Assembly: GCA_003577245.1 (NCBI GenBank)
Contig: QEVS01000001.1
Span: 337,306 to 401,305 of the forward strand
DNA length: 64,000 nt
Direction: 5' to 3'
Source of the DNA: a bacterium
Lineage (GTDB): Bacteria > Chloroflexota > Dehalococcoidia > Tepidiformales > Tepidiformaceae
Both the position numbers and the translations under genes were made by a program. The notes beneath the pieces were generated by a model. It made no database searches. It saw only the letters and a program-made list of their open reading frames with translations, and was not told the origin of the DNA. Below are positions 1-7,520 of this stretch, in pieces; the stretch's first letter is position 1; the number at the start of each line of letters is the position of its first letter.

Positions 1-388
1 TGTGCAGATTGGGTGGCCGGATTGCCGCCCTGACTTCCGCCGGGTCGAGCCCGCCATCGGGCAGGTTGGACAGGGCATGCGCCTGCGCAAGGGCCACGCG
101 GGCGGTCCCCGCCACTTCGTAGTTGAAGATATGGCTCTGGTCACCGAGAAGGATCTCGTCCCCCGGCCTCACATGCGTCATTACGGCCACCAGGTTTGCC
201 ATGGTGCCGCTCGCGACGAAGAGCGCGGCCTCCTTGCCGCTCAGGCTGGCGGCCATCTCCTCCAGCCGGTTCACCGTGGGGTCGTCACCGAAGACGTCAT
301 CTCCCACTTCCGCCGCCGCGATGGCCCGGCGCATGCCCTCCGTGGGCTTGCTCACCGTATCGCTGCGGAGGTCGATCGCACCGGTCAT
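1..388 (-). CDS. ltaE: Low-specificity L-threonine aldolase, N-terminal part (runs off window)
   Basis: PLP enzyme that cleaves L-threonine or L-allo-threonine to glycine and acetaldehyde in the cytosol. Translating the minus strand from ATG at 388-386 gives a protein starting MTGAIDLRSDTVSKPTEGM, followed by EVGDDVFGDDPTVNRLEE and a SGTMANL motif. These are hallmark N-terminal segments of beta-eliminating lyase-type threonine aldolases: the RSDT and GDD(V)xGxDPTV motifs and the phosphate-binding SGTxAN. Only about 129 residues are inside the window, so the PLP lysine is not visible. The start codon overlaps the stop of the upstream gene by 4 bases (ATGA), indicating translational coupling. 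The family call is firm; substrate range cannot be read from sequence. Confidence 0.9.
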   Translation of the reverse strand, partial: MTGAIDLRSDTVSKPTEGMRRAIAAAEVGDDVFGDDPTVNRLEEMAASLSGKEAALFVASGTMANLVAVMTHVRPGDEILLGDQSHIFNYEVAGTARVALAQAHALSNLPDGGLDPAEVRAAIRPPNLH

Positions 389-828
389 GCGCGCTGGCGC
401 TCCCACAGCGTCCGGTAGTGATTGGCGCCCCTGATGGCGCCCATCACCTCCCGGCGCTCCTCTGCAAGGAGGGCCTGCATGGCCTTTCCACATTCGTCGG
501 TCACTTCGTCTCCGCCCAGCGCACCAACGCGGTCCACGAGCCGCTGCCAGACCCCGCTGCTGAGCAGCACCTCCATGGAACGAGGCCAGTTGAACGACAT
601 GACCTTCTCCGGGGCCGCGAACTCTGGCCGTAGCCGCCTTATCGAACGAAACCGGTCTTCGATCGATTCCGCGGGAGGCACCACCTGGACCAGCGGCCCA
701 ACGCCGGGCCGCGTCCGAAAGTCCACCAGCAGCCTCTTGGGGATCATGTGGAACCGCACAACCAGCACGTCGGCCTGGTCGAGCACTCGGTAGACCTCGT
801 CGAGGTCCACGCCGAAATCGTCAGTCAT
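385..828 (-). CDS. Hypothetical protein upstream of threonine aldolase
   Basis: A 147-residue soluble protein with no recognised domain. The start is ATG at 828-826 and the stop overlaps the aldolase start by 4 bases, so the two are very likely co-transcribed and co-translated. The N-terminus has an alternating hydrophobic stretch (VLVVRFHMIPKRLLVDF) that looks like two beta strands. The middle has a FNWPRSMEVLLSSG segment, and the C-terminal half is rich in charged helices (ECGKAMQALLAEERREVM). No signal peptide, membrane segment or metal motif is seen. The Shine-Dalgarno sequence is weak. Function unknown; the only clue is the pairing with ltaE. Confidence 0.65.
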   Translation of the reverse strand: MTDDFGVDLDEVYRVLDQADVLVVRFHMIPKRLLVDFRTRPGVGPLVQVVPPAESIEDRFRSIRRLRPEFAAPEKVMSFNWPRSMEVLLSSGVWQRLVDRVGALGGDEVTDECGKAMQALLAEERREVMGAIRGANHYRTLWERQRA

Positions 829-1030
829 TGAACATGTCCGGGAAGCGGGTTATCGGCCTGACCTGATGGTAGGGCAGGGCCCCATGCCGCGCAAAACTGC
901 CGGCTGTCCTGATACGTGCCGCACAACGCCCTTCCCCGGTGCAACACCCGGGCTACTGCCTCTGCCACTCTCAGCACGGGAAGAGCCTCTCCACGCTAAC
1001 CGGGCTGGACAACTCCGCCCTCCCGGTTTC

Positions 1031-1083
1031 ACCCTGTTGCCACCTGTTTGATCGCCTCGAACCCTGTTGCCGTCTGCTATAAC
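1031..1083 (+). promoter_or_regulatory. Promoter region of the PilZ-like gene with an 11-bp direct repeat
   Basis: The 11-mer ACCCTGTTGCC occurs at 1031-1041 and again at 1061-1071, exactly 30 bases (about three helical turns) apart. A TATAAC -10 element lies at 1078-1083, only 6 bases before the ATG at 1090. This suggests a start site at or next to the start codon (leaderless message), and the repeat is placed as an activator site would be. No convincing -35 is visible. Confidence 0.4.
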
Positions 1084-1089
1084 AGTGAC

Positions 1090-1722
1090 ATGGATACGAG
1101 CGGGCCGGCGAGTCTGGTGGCCGGGAGCCCGGTGGCCGTTCTCCGCCGGAGATCGGGCACCGGGACGGAAACCCAGGGGATTGTCTACTGCACGGCCGCC
1201 GACCTCTCGATAGGCATCAGGCTGGCTGGCAGCCCGGCCTACTACCCGGGCGAGAAGGTCACACTCGTTGACTTCGGTGGCTCCGTCCCATGGGCAGCCG
1301 GCGCCACTTACGTGTCGCAGTCCAGGGACACCACCTACTTCCGCAGGACTACAGGCTGGTACCGGCACGATCCCGGCACGAGCCGCCACTTTGCCACGGC
1401 CATACGCGTCACCGTGACCTCCCCGGGCAAGCACTATCTTGAAAGGGGGATCGCGACCGAGGTTTCCGAATGTGGCCTGCACATCTTCGTGCCCGCCGAG
1501 CCCGAGGACCCCGAACTCCTCGTCCTTATGCCGGGCGAACGTGACGACCAACCCGTCACCCTGCCCTCCCTCATGGTCGCAGTCGGCTACAGCGACAACG
1601 GCGTCGACCTGCAAACCGCCTTCCACAGGCTCGATGGGGCGCGTTCGAAATACGTGGCGCGCCTCCTGGATGAGCTCAGCATCGTCGCCGAACGGGGCAG
1701 AAACCTGATTGACAACAGGTAG
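1090..1722 (+). CDS. PilZ-domain-like protein (degenerate)
   Basis: A 210-residue cytosolic protein. I chose ATG 1090 over an upstream in-frame start at 1048 because a TATAAC -10 element ends only 6 bases before it. The C-terminal half (about residues 100-205) resembles a PilZ domain. It has an RVTVTSPG strand, a TEVSECGLHIFVP segment at the place of the D-x-S-x-x-G motif, and an ending similar to PilZ domains (FHRLDGARSKYVARLL helix). The RxxxR c-di-GMP arginines are not obvious and the Asp of DxSxxG is Thr/Glu, so c-di-GMP binding is doubtful. The N-terminal ~95 residues would match a YcgR-N or flagellar-brake-like beta domain only loosely. A c-di-GMP link would fit the HD-GYP protein at 38905-40251. 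The family call is inference. Confidence 0.55.
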   Translation: MDTSGPASLVAGSPVAVLRRRSGTGTETQGIVYCTAADLSIGIRLAGSPAYYPGEKVTLVDFGGSVPWAAGATYVSQSRDTTYFRRTTGWYRHDPGTSRHFATAIRVTVTSPGKHYLERGIATEVSECGLHIFVPAEPEDPELLVLMPGERDDQPVTLPSLMVAVGYSDNGVDLQTAFHRLDGARSKYVARLLDELSIVAERGRNLIDNR

Positions 1723-1804
1723 CCATTCACCTGACATAGATTGGTGGAGTACGGAAACCTTCGCGCCCGCCTCTCGCACCGGGCAGCGGACAGTTGCGAA
1801 GAGA

Positions 1805-2191
1805 ATGACGAACAAGAGACAAACGCCGCCTGAGGAACCGGGGCCGTTCGGCGCCTACCCCGAGCGCATGCCGGGCTGGCTCACCGTTGCCCTTCCGGCG
1901 GCCGCCGACCTCACCACCTTCTGCCGCCGCTGGAAAATCAAGGACCTGGCCATCTACGGTACGGCCGTCCAGTTCGGAGGGGACCCTGCCGCTCCCGTGG
2001 AGGCGATGGTCGGGTTCTGGCGCCCGGGGCAGTGGGTGCTCGACGACTTCGCCCGCCTGCAAACAGAGATCTGCGACCTGTTCGGGCGCGAGGTCCATCT
2101 CATCGAGCGGGCTACCGTGGACCTGAGCAACAACCCGGTCCTTCGCCAGCGCATCTTCCGGTCAGTGCGCACGATCTACCTGGAAAGATAG
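1805..2191 (+). CDS. MntA-like nucleotidyltransferase with degenerate active site
   Basis: A 128-residue protein. ATG 1805 follows a purine-rich GAAGAGA; an earlier TTG at 1709 would overlap the previous gene and lacks a good ribosome site. The order of elements matches minimal DNA polymerase beta-type nucleotidyltransferases (MNT family). There is a CRRWKIKDLAIYGTAV strand-helix where FGS would be, a central strand EAMVGF where D-x-D should be, then DDFARLQTEICDLFGREVHLIER and a terminal VLRQRIFRSVRTIYLE helix typical of the family. The catalytic G-S is G-T, and the metal-binding D-x-D pair is replaced by V-E-A, so nucleotidyl transfer is unlikely. MNT proteins usually pair with a HEPN partner; none is visible next to it. 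Likely a non-catalytic relic or binding protein. Confidence 0.6.
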   Translation: MTNKRQTPPEEPGPFGAYPERMPGWLTVALPAAADLTTFCRRWKIKDLAIYGTAVQFGGDPAAPVEAMVGFWRPGQWVLDDFARLQTEICDLFGREVHLIERATVDLSNNPVLRQRIFRSVRTIYLER

Positions 2192-2276
2192 GCAGACGCC
2201 CTTCCGAAGCCGGGCAGCCACGCCGTACAGGCGTAGGCAGAACAGGCCCGAACGTGGGAAGATTCATCCCACACCC

Positions 2277-3311
2277 ATGACCGGACTCCAGGACCCGCTT
2301 GCTCTCGATTCGGCCAGCCGCGCCGTGGCCGAGGCGGCCGCCATGGCCGTCCCCTACAAGCTCGCCGAGGCCTACGCGCGCCGCGACATCGATTCCCTGC
2401 TCGCCCTCTTCGCCAACATCCGTGAGGTGACATGGATCGGTACAGGCGCCGACGAACGGCGTGTGGGCCGTGAGGAGCTCCGCTGCCAGTTCGAACGTAA
2501 CCTCGAGCAATCCGAGGTGCTGCTCTTCCGTTTCGAATGGGTGCGCGCCTCTGCCACCCCCACCGCGGGCTGGGTCATGGCGGAAGGTTCGATGTTCGCC
2601 GCGGTTGCCGGGGAGAATATCGACGTTCCCGTGCGGCTTACCGCCGTCGTCGTTGAGGAAGATGGCGAGTGGCGCGTCGTGCAGGCCCACCTCTCCTGCC
2701 CTGCCACCGGCCAGGCCGCGGGCGAGTCCTTCCCTACCCTCTTCGAACAGATGGCCGACGCCGTTCGCCGCGAGCGCCCCGACCTCCTGCAACACACTTC
2801 GCCCGATGGCACCGTCACCATCCTCTTCACCGATATCGAAGGCTCCACCGCCGTCACCGAAACGCTGGGCGACAGAGTCTGGATGGAGGTGCTCCGCGAG
2901 CACAACGAGATCATCCGTGAGCTCACCCGCGAGTTCGAAGGCTACGAGGTCAAGTCCAGCGGCGACGGGTTCATGCTCGCCTTCGGCAGCGCGAGGCGGG
3001 CCCTGCTCTGCGCAATCGAGATGCAGCGCGCCTTTGCCCGGCGCAACGCCCTCAAGCCTGAAGTCACAATCCGCATCTGCATCGGCCTGCACACCGGGGA
3101 AGCAATCAGGGAGGCCGACGACTTCTTCGGTAAGAACGTCATCCTCGCCGCCCGCATCGCCGACATGGCACAGGGAGACGAAATCCTCGTGTCATCGCTC
3201 GTGAGGGCGCTCACCGAAAGCACCGGCGATTTCCGCTTCGGCGAAGAACGGCGCGTTGAGCTCAAGGGGCTGCAAGGCCTGCACCGCGTCTACGGCGTAA
3301 CCTGGAACTAA
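2277..3311 (+). CDS. Class III adenylate/guanylate cyclase with N-terminal SnoaL-like domain
   Basis: A 344-residue soluble protein that should make a cyclic nucleotide from ATP or GTP. Residues ~20-140 form a SnoaL/NTF2-like alpha+beta domain (AEAYARRDIDSLLALF, then TAVVVEEDGEWRVVQAHLS), a probable small-ligand sensor. Residues ~175-340 are a class III cyclase catalytic domain: FTDIEGST carries the first metal Asp, SSGDGFMLAF the second, and GLHTGEAI and VILAARIADMA follow. The usual transition-state Asn directly before xAAR is Ile here, while the Arg is retained, so activity may be low or the catalytic Asn is displaced (an Asn lies two residues earlier). The gene starts at ATG 2277 after a spacer of 85 bases with no obvious -10. 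Confidence 0.88.
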   Translation: MTGLQDPLALDSASRAVAEAAAMAVPYKLAEAYARRDIDSLLALFANIREVTWIGTGADERRVGREELRCQFERNLEQSEVLLFRFEWVRASATPTAGWVMAEGSMFAAVAGENIDVPVRLTAVVVEEDGEWRVVQAHLSCPATGQAAGESFPTLFEQMADAVRRERPDLLQHTSPDGTVTILFTDIEGSTAVTETLGDRVWMEVLREHNEIIRELTREFEGYEVKSSGDGFMLAFGSARRALLCAIEMQRAFARRNALKPEVTIRICIGLHTGEAIREADDFFGKNVILAARIADMAQGDEILVSSLVRALTESTGDFRFGEERRVELKGLQGLHRVYGVTWN

Positions 3312-3332
3312 CGCCGTACCGCAGACGGGAAT

Positions 3333-3409
3333 TGGTCGGGGTGCCGCGATTTGAACGCGGGACCTCCTGGCCCCAAACCAGGCGCTCTGCCAGGCTGAGC
3401 TACACCCCG
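3333..3409 (-). tRNA. tRNA-Pro (UGG anticodon)
   Basis: The minus strand folds as a cloverleaf. The acceptor stem CGGGGTG (5') pairs with CACCCCG, the D-arm contains AGCTCAG, the anticodon stem is CCTGG/CCAGG with loop TTTGGGG (anticodon TGG), and the T-loop is GTTCAAATC. The discriminator base is A and the 3' CCA is encoded (plus-strand TGG at 3333-3335). Anticodon UGG reads proline codons. Confidence 0.95.
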
Positions 3410-3468
3410 GACTCTCCACAGGTTACATGCCCGGCTCCACAGGCGCAGCGGCCCGCTCCGGGACTCGC

Positions 3469-4113
3469 TCAGAGCAGTCGCCCCTGCTTTCCACCGCGGC
3501 GAATCCCGGGCACGGGAAGGTTGATATCGAAGGCGATTCCGCCCACCCGCACCATCGCCACCACGGTCGCCCCCGCCAGGGCCGCGAGCCCCACCGACAC
3601 CGGCTCCACTGCCCAGACCGTCAACCCCCCGATGGCAGCCGCGGTGGCGTTGATCTCCGAGCGAAGCACCAGCGGCACACGGTCGGCCATCAGGTCGCGC
3701 AACACTCCGCCGCCGGTTCCCGTCAGGATGGCAAGCAGAACGATCGCCGGGAGGTCCAGGCCGGCTTCAATCCCCGCCAGCGCGCCGGCCACGGCAAAGG
3801 CGCCCAGCCCCGCCGCGTCTGCCACCGCCAGGAGAGTGCGAGAAAACCGCCGGTTCAGCGCCACCACGCCGATCGCTGCAGCCGCCGAACCGCTCGCCCA
3901 GAGCAGGTAATCCGCGTGGTCAATGACGAACGGCAGGCGCACGAGCACCAGGTCGCGCATCAGCCCGCCGCCCGTGGCGGTAACCACGCCCATTACCAGC
4001 AGCCCGAACACGTCGAGCCGCCGTCTCGCCCCTACTTCCACCCCCGAAATGGCAAACGCAACGATGCCGGCACGGTCCAGGATCGTAACCAGGCCGGCGG
4101 CGTCAACATCCAC
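3469..4113 (-). CDS. TRIC cation channel family (UPF0126) membrane protein
   Basis: A 214-residue integral membrane protein with about six to seven hydrophobic segments, made of two repeats of three helices. Each repeat carries the diagnostic ATGGGLMRD / GTGGGVLRD signature (residues ~46-54 and ~131-139) seen in the UPF0126/YicG family and prokaryotic TRIC channels. It probably conducts K+ or transports a small metabolite; the substrate cannot be told from sequence. A charged C-terminus (RRGGKQGR) follows the last helix. It stands alone between tRNA-Pro and the rhodanese gene. Confidence 0.88.
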   Translation of the reverse strand: MDVDAAGLVTILDRAGIVAFAISGVEVGARRRLDVFGLLVMGVVTATGGGLMRDLVLVRLPFVIDHADYLLWASGSAAAAIGVVALNRRFSRTLLAVADAAGLGAFAVAGALAGIEAGLDLPAIVLLAILTGTGGGVLRDLMADRVPLVLRSEINATAAAIGGLTVWAVEPVSVGLAALAGATVVAMVRVGGIAFDINLPVPGIRRGGKQGRLL

Positions 4114-4169
4114 GCGCGCAGGTTAGCACCGCGCCGCGTGTACGGGCATCGCCCGGGACATGGCGCCTC

Positions 4170-4520
4170 TCAGTCGCTTGTGGGCAATCCCGCCTCGACC
4201 CACGCGAGCGTGCCACCCTCCACGTTGTAGAGGGGCAGCTCGGTCAGGCCGGCCGCCGTGGCGTATTCCGCCGCCAACGCGCTGCGCTGGCCCGAGCGGC
4301 AGATGAAGAGCACTTCCTTGCCGCCCGCGAACTCGCGGATCTGGGCAACTTCATTGATCACCGTGTTCACCGGCACCAGCCGGACGCCCGTCGCATGAAC
4401 CTCCGCGTATTCGTGCGGCTCGCGCACGTCAACCATCACAGCCTTGCCCGCGTCCAGCATCTCCTTCGCTTCGGCGACGGTCACGCGGCCGAATGGCTCC
4501 TGGGGGTCTTTCGTTGCCAC
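4170..4520 (-). CDS. Rhodanese-like sulfurtransferase domain protein
   Basis: A single-domain rhodanese of 116 residues. The start is GTG 4520-4518 with GGAGAG upstream. It has the strand-loop VMVDVREPHEY, the active-site loop CRSGQRS at about residues 74-80 with the catalytic Cys, and a C-terminal NVEGGTLAWVEAGLP typical of GlpE/PspE-like proteins. It would carry a persulfide on the Cys and pass sulfur to an unknown acceptor. No signal peptide, so cytosolic. Possible partners include thiolation enzymes elsewhere in the genome; none is adjacent. Confidence 0.9.
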   Translation of the reverse strand: MATKDPQEPFGRVTVAEAKEMLDAGKAVMVDVREPHEYAEVHATGVRLVPVNTVINEVAQIREFAGGKEVLFICRSGQRSALAAEYATAAGLTELPLYNVEGGTLAWVEAGLPTSD

Positions 4521-4622
4521 AGGTGTCTCTCCGGATTGTTGATAGAGTTACTAGAGATCAGGCTAGCACAGCCTGCCTGTCGGATGAATGCCGCAACCTC
4601 CCCCGGTGCGTAAACTGGCCGC

Positions 4623-5465
4623 ATGACCGACCCCCTCCGTCCCTCCGCCGAAGAAGCCCTTGCCGAATGGGCCCGCCGCGTTCGCGCCGACCGCGAACAG
4701 GTGGACCGCTTCCGCGAGGAGCCCGAACGCGCCGACTTCTACGCCCCTGTCGCCGCCGCGTTCAAGGCTGACCCGCGCCGCCAGGACGACCAGGTGGTGA
4801 ATGCGCTGCGCGACCTCGTGGTGCCCGGCGAGACCTGGCTCGATATCGGCGCAGGCGGCGGCCGCTTCGCCCTGCCGATTGCCCTGCTGGCGAAGGAGGT
4901 GATCGCCGTCGATGCCTCTGAGGCCATGCTTGGCATCCTTCACGAGGCGATGGCGGAATACGGCGTGCCCAACGTGCGCCCAATCCGTTCCCGCTGGCCC
5001 ATGGAAAACGCCCCGAAGGCCGATGTCGCCCTCATCGCCAATGTGGGCAACGACATCGAGCAGATCGGTCCCTTCCTCGATGCCATGGAAGCGTCCGCGC
5101 GGCGCCTCTGCGTGATGATCAACCTTGCCCGGCCCCCGGCCTCTTACGCCTGGCCCCTGTGGCCCGCCATCCACGGCGTCGAGCGTGAACCCCTCCCTGC
5201 CGTTCCTGAATTCCTTTCTCTTCTGCTCGCCCGCCAGAAGCTCTTCGAAGTGCGCCTCTTTCCCCGGCGGCCAATGTCCTTCGAGAACCCGGAGGACGCC
5301 TTGCCCTTCTTCCGCCAGCAACTCTGGATTCGCGAGGGTGGCGAGAAGGACCGGCGCCTCCGGCAGGTGCTTTCCGAGGTCGTCGAGCGCGGCGAAGACG
5401 GGCGCTACGTGATGCCGTGGAGCAATTCCATTCCCGTCGCGCTTGTCACCTGGAAGCCCCGCTGA
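4623..5465 (+). CDS. SAM-dependent methyltransferase (tandem copy 1)
   Basis: A 280-residue class I methyltransferase. Motif I is LDIGAGGGRFALPIA (about residues 76-90), the acidic end of strand 2 is VIAVDASEAMLGILHEA, and motif IV-like ADVALIANVGNDIEQIGPFLDAME follows. The C-terminal part (about 190-280) is a specific cap: PEFLSLLLARQKLFEVRLFPRRP, then a FFRQQLWIREG region. The next gene, 5 bases after this stop, is a clear paralogue with the same layout, so the pair arose by tandem duplication. Methyl acceptor unknown. Confidence 0.85.
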   Translation: MTDPLRPSAEEALAEWARRVRADREQVDRFREEPERADFYAPVAAAFKADPRRQDDQVVNALRDLVVPGETWLDIGAGGGRFALPIALLAKEVIAVDASEAMLGILHEAMAEYGVPNVRPIRSRWPMENAPKADVALIANVGNDIEQIGPFLDAMEASARRLCVMINLARPPASYAWPLWPAIHGVEREPLPAVPEFLSLLLARQKLFEVRLFPRRPMSFENPEDALPFFRQQLWIREGGEKDRRLRQVLSEVVERGEDGRYVMPWSNSIPVALVTWKPR

Positions 5466-5470
5466 GGGTC

Positions 5471-6313
5471 ATGGCCGGCTCACTGATGCCCCCGGCAGCT
5501 ACCTCTTACCAGGCCTGGGCCAATCGCGTCCGCGCACATGGCGAGGCTCCCGTCCGTGCGGGGCTGGAACGCAATCGGGAAGAGACCTGGGCCTCTGCCG
5601 TCGATGCCTTCACCGCCGACCCCCGGCGAGATGATGAGCCGGCCCTCGACGCCCTTCTCCGTCTGGTGCAGCCGGGAGAAACCTGGCTCGATATCGGAGC
5701 GGGCGCGGGCCGCTATGCGCTGCCTCTCGCCCTCGCGGGCGCCTCCGTCGTGGCTATCGAGCCGTCAACGGCGATGGCCGGTGCTCTCCGCGCCGGGGCT
5801 GCGAAGCACGGAGTCGAGGGCCTGCGGGTGATTGAGCGAGAGTGGCCCATGGCCGGCCCCCCGGCTGCCGGCGTAGCCCTCATCGCCCATGTCGGCTACG
5901 GCACCGAGAGCATCGGTCCGTTTCTTGACGCCATGGAAGCCGCGGCCCGGCGGCTCTGTGTCGCCCTGATGCTCGCCCGCGCGCCCTCTTCCGCGGCAGA
6001 CGCCTACTGGCTCCCGGTCCATGGGGTGGAGCGCCCTTCGCTCCCCGCTCTGCCGGAGTTCCTGCGCGTCCTGCTGGCGCGCGGCAAGCTCTTCGACCTC
6101 CGCTTGCTCCCCCGCTTCGAACAGGCCCGGCGTGATCCCGCTGCGGACCTGCGTTTCCTGCGGCGCCATCTGCGGGTCGAGGCCGGGACGCCCGCGGATG
6201 AACGCCTTCAGCGCGAATACGAGACCCGCGTGGCTCGCGGCGAATCCCTCCACCCTTCCGATGTTCCCCTGGGGATCGTCACCTGGGAGCCGGGACAGGC
6301 TTCCGAAAGCTGA
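5471..6313 (+). CDS. SAM-dependent methyltransferase (tandem copy 2)
   Basis: A 280-residue paralogue of the preceding gene. ATG 5471 was preferred over an in-frame start inside the previous gene because GAGGG lies just before it. It shares WLDIGAGAGRYALPLA (motif I), VVAIEPSTAMAGALR (acidic strand 2), LIAHVGYGTESIGPFLDAMEAAARRLCV and the LPEFLRVLLARGKLFDLRLLPR cap with copy 1. The retained SAM motif argues that both copies are functional. The last 35 bases overlap, tail to tail, the next gene on the minus strand. Confidence 0.83.
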   Translation: MAGSLMPPAATSYQAWANRVRAHGEAPVRAGLERNREETWASAVDAFTADPRRDDEPALDALLRLVQPGETWLDIGAGAGRYALPLALAGASVVAIEPSTAMAGALRAGAAKHGVEGLRVIEREWPMAGPPAAGVALIAHVGYGTESIGPFLDAMEAAARRLCVALMLARAPSSAADAYWLPVHGVERPSLPALPEFLRVLLARGKLFDLRLLPRFEQARRDPAADLRFLRRHLRVEAGTPADERLQREYETRVARGESLHPSDVPLGIVTWEPGQASES

Positions 6314-6869
6314 AGGTGTGGCTCCAGCCGCCCCCGTTCTTCGCCTCGAACAGGAATCCGCACCCGGCCGCCAGTTCCCTCAGGTTGTCCGGCTTCACCC
6401 GGTCGGGGTCGCCGCGCATCTCCGTGACCGAGAGCAGCCCACCGGGACGGAGCACCCGGAAGACCTCCGCCAGGCACACGCCGGGGCCGGGAATCTCGCC
6501 CAGCACCGCAACAAGAAAAGCCACATCGAAGGTGTCGCCCTTGAATGGAAGCTGCATCGCGTCGCCCCTCGCCATTCGGCAGTTGGTGAGGCCGGCGCGC
6601 GTCACCCGCTCCTGCGCCAGCTTCAGCATCCCCTCCTGGAGGTCGAACATACAGAGCAGCCCTTCCGGCACTTGCGCCGCCGCCTCTATCGAAAAGTACC
6701 CCGGCCCCGGGCCGATCTCCAGCACCCGCGAGTCCGGCGCAAGGCCGAGCCTGCCCACGATCCGTCCCGGCGGCTGCACCAGGCGCCGCAGAGGGTTGAG
6801 CAGGGCCTTCGCCTTCGCTGCCGGATAGACAGCACCCTTTCCCAGCCCGTAGTGCACCTCGCGCCGCAT
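6279..6869 (-). CDS. Class I SAM-dependent methyltransferase (UbiE/Methyltransf_11-like)
   Basis: A 196-residue protein. VLEIGPGPGYFSIEAA (about residues 47-62) is motif I, CMFDLQEGMLKLAQER the acidic strand-2 loop, GDAMQLPFKGDTFDVAFLVAVLGEI motif IV, and VLRPGGLLSVTEM motif VI, the standard order of UbiE-like small-molecule methyltransferases. It is not closely similar to the two upstream methyltransferases. It converges on copy 2 with a 35-base overlap. Substrate unknown. Confidence 0.87.
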   Translation of the reverse strand: MRREVHYGLGKGAVYPAAKAKALLNPLRRLVQPPGRIVGRLGLAPDSRVLEIGPGPGYFSIEAAAQVPEGLLCMFDLQEGMLKLAQERVTRAGLTNCRMARGDAMQLPFKGDTFDVAFLVAVLGEIPGPGVCLAEVFRVLRPGGLLSVTEMRGDPDRVKPDNLRELAAGCGFLFEAKNGGGWSHTFSFRKPVPAPR

Positions 6870-6962
6870 GGGCGGAGTCTACAGCGGCCCGCTCCCCTGG
6901 GCCGCCGCCGAGGAAACCAGGTGGCGCCGGGATGCTCTCTGCCGTTCTTCGAAGGAAACTCT

Positions 6963-7505
6963 ATGGCGAGGTTTGCCATGGCTGCAGCGAATCCCGGCGC
7001 CACGCCCGGGTCGTCATTCATCGACGAAATCCTACGCGCCAACGCGGAGTTCGCCGAGGGCGAGACAGCGCGCGGCTTGCCCGGCCCGGCCGGCTACCGT
7101 GGTGCCATCGTTCTCTGCATGGATGCCCGCATCGACCCCATCCAGGTGCTCGGATTGCCGCCGGGGACGGCTCACATCATCCGCAACGCCGGCGGACGCA
7201 TGGCCGAAGCCCTCCGCAGCATCGCCATCAGCCAGCAGATGATGGGCACCCGCGAAGTCGCTGTCGTCCACCACACCGAATGCGGCATGACCACCTTCAC
7301 CAGCGACAGCCTCCGCCTTCGTCTGCGCGAAGAGCTGGGCGCAGATGCATCCACCATCGATTTCCTGGCGTTCAACGACCTCGCGGAGTCGGTGCGCGAG
7401 GATGTCCGCATCTACCGGGCCTCCGCCATCGTGCGGCAGGACATCCCCGTTCGCGGTTTCATCTACGACATCAGGACCGGGAGGCTCCACGAGGTCACCT
7501 CCTGA
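6963..7505 (+). CDS. Beta-class carbonic anhydrase
   Basis: Interconverts CO2 and bicarbonate in the cytosol, supplying carboxylases and pH control. ATG 6963 is chosen because GAAGGA lies 6 bases upstream; the frame is open much further upstream but without a ribosome site. The protein is 180 residues, a small beta-CA. Zinc ligands are Cys52 in CMDARID, and His104 and Cys107 in HHTECGM. Asp54 and Arg56 form the usual Asp-Arg dyad. The HIIRNAGGR and MGTREVAVVHHT segments are also typical. Monocistronic between convergent neighbours. Confidence 0.92.
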   Translation: MARFAMAAANPGATPGSSFIDEILRANAEFAEGETARGLPGPAGYRGAIVLCMDARIDPIQVLGLPPGTAHIIRNAGGRMAEALRSIAISQQMMGTREVAVVHHTECGMTTFTSDSLRLRLREELGADASTIDFLAFNDLAESVREDVRIYRASAIVRQDIPVRGFIYDIRTGRLHEVTS

Positions 7506-7520
7506 CCCGGCCGTCCCGCG

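Noticed and set aside
850..1815. 321-codon open frame on the minus strand
   Set aside because: Antisense to the PilZ-like gene; composition is Gly/Arg/Pro-rich as expected from a high-GC shadow frame, and no family resemblance.
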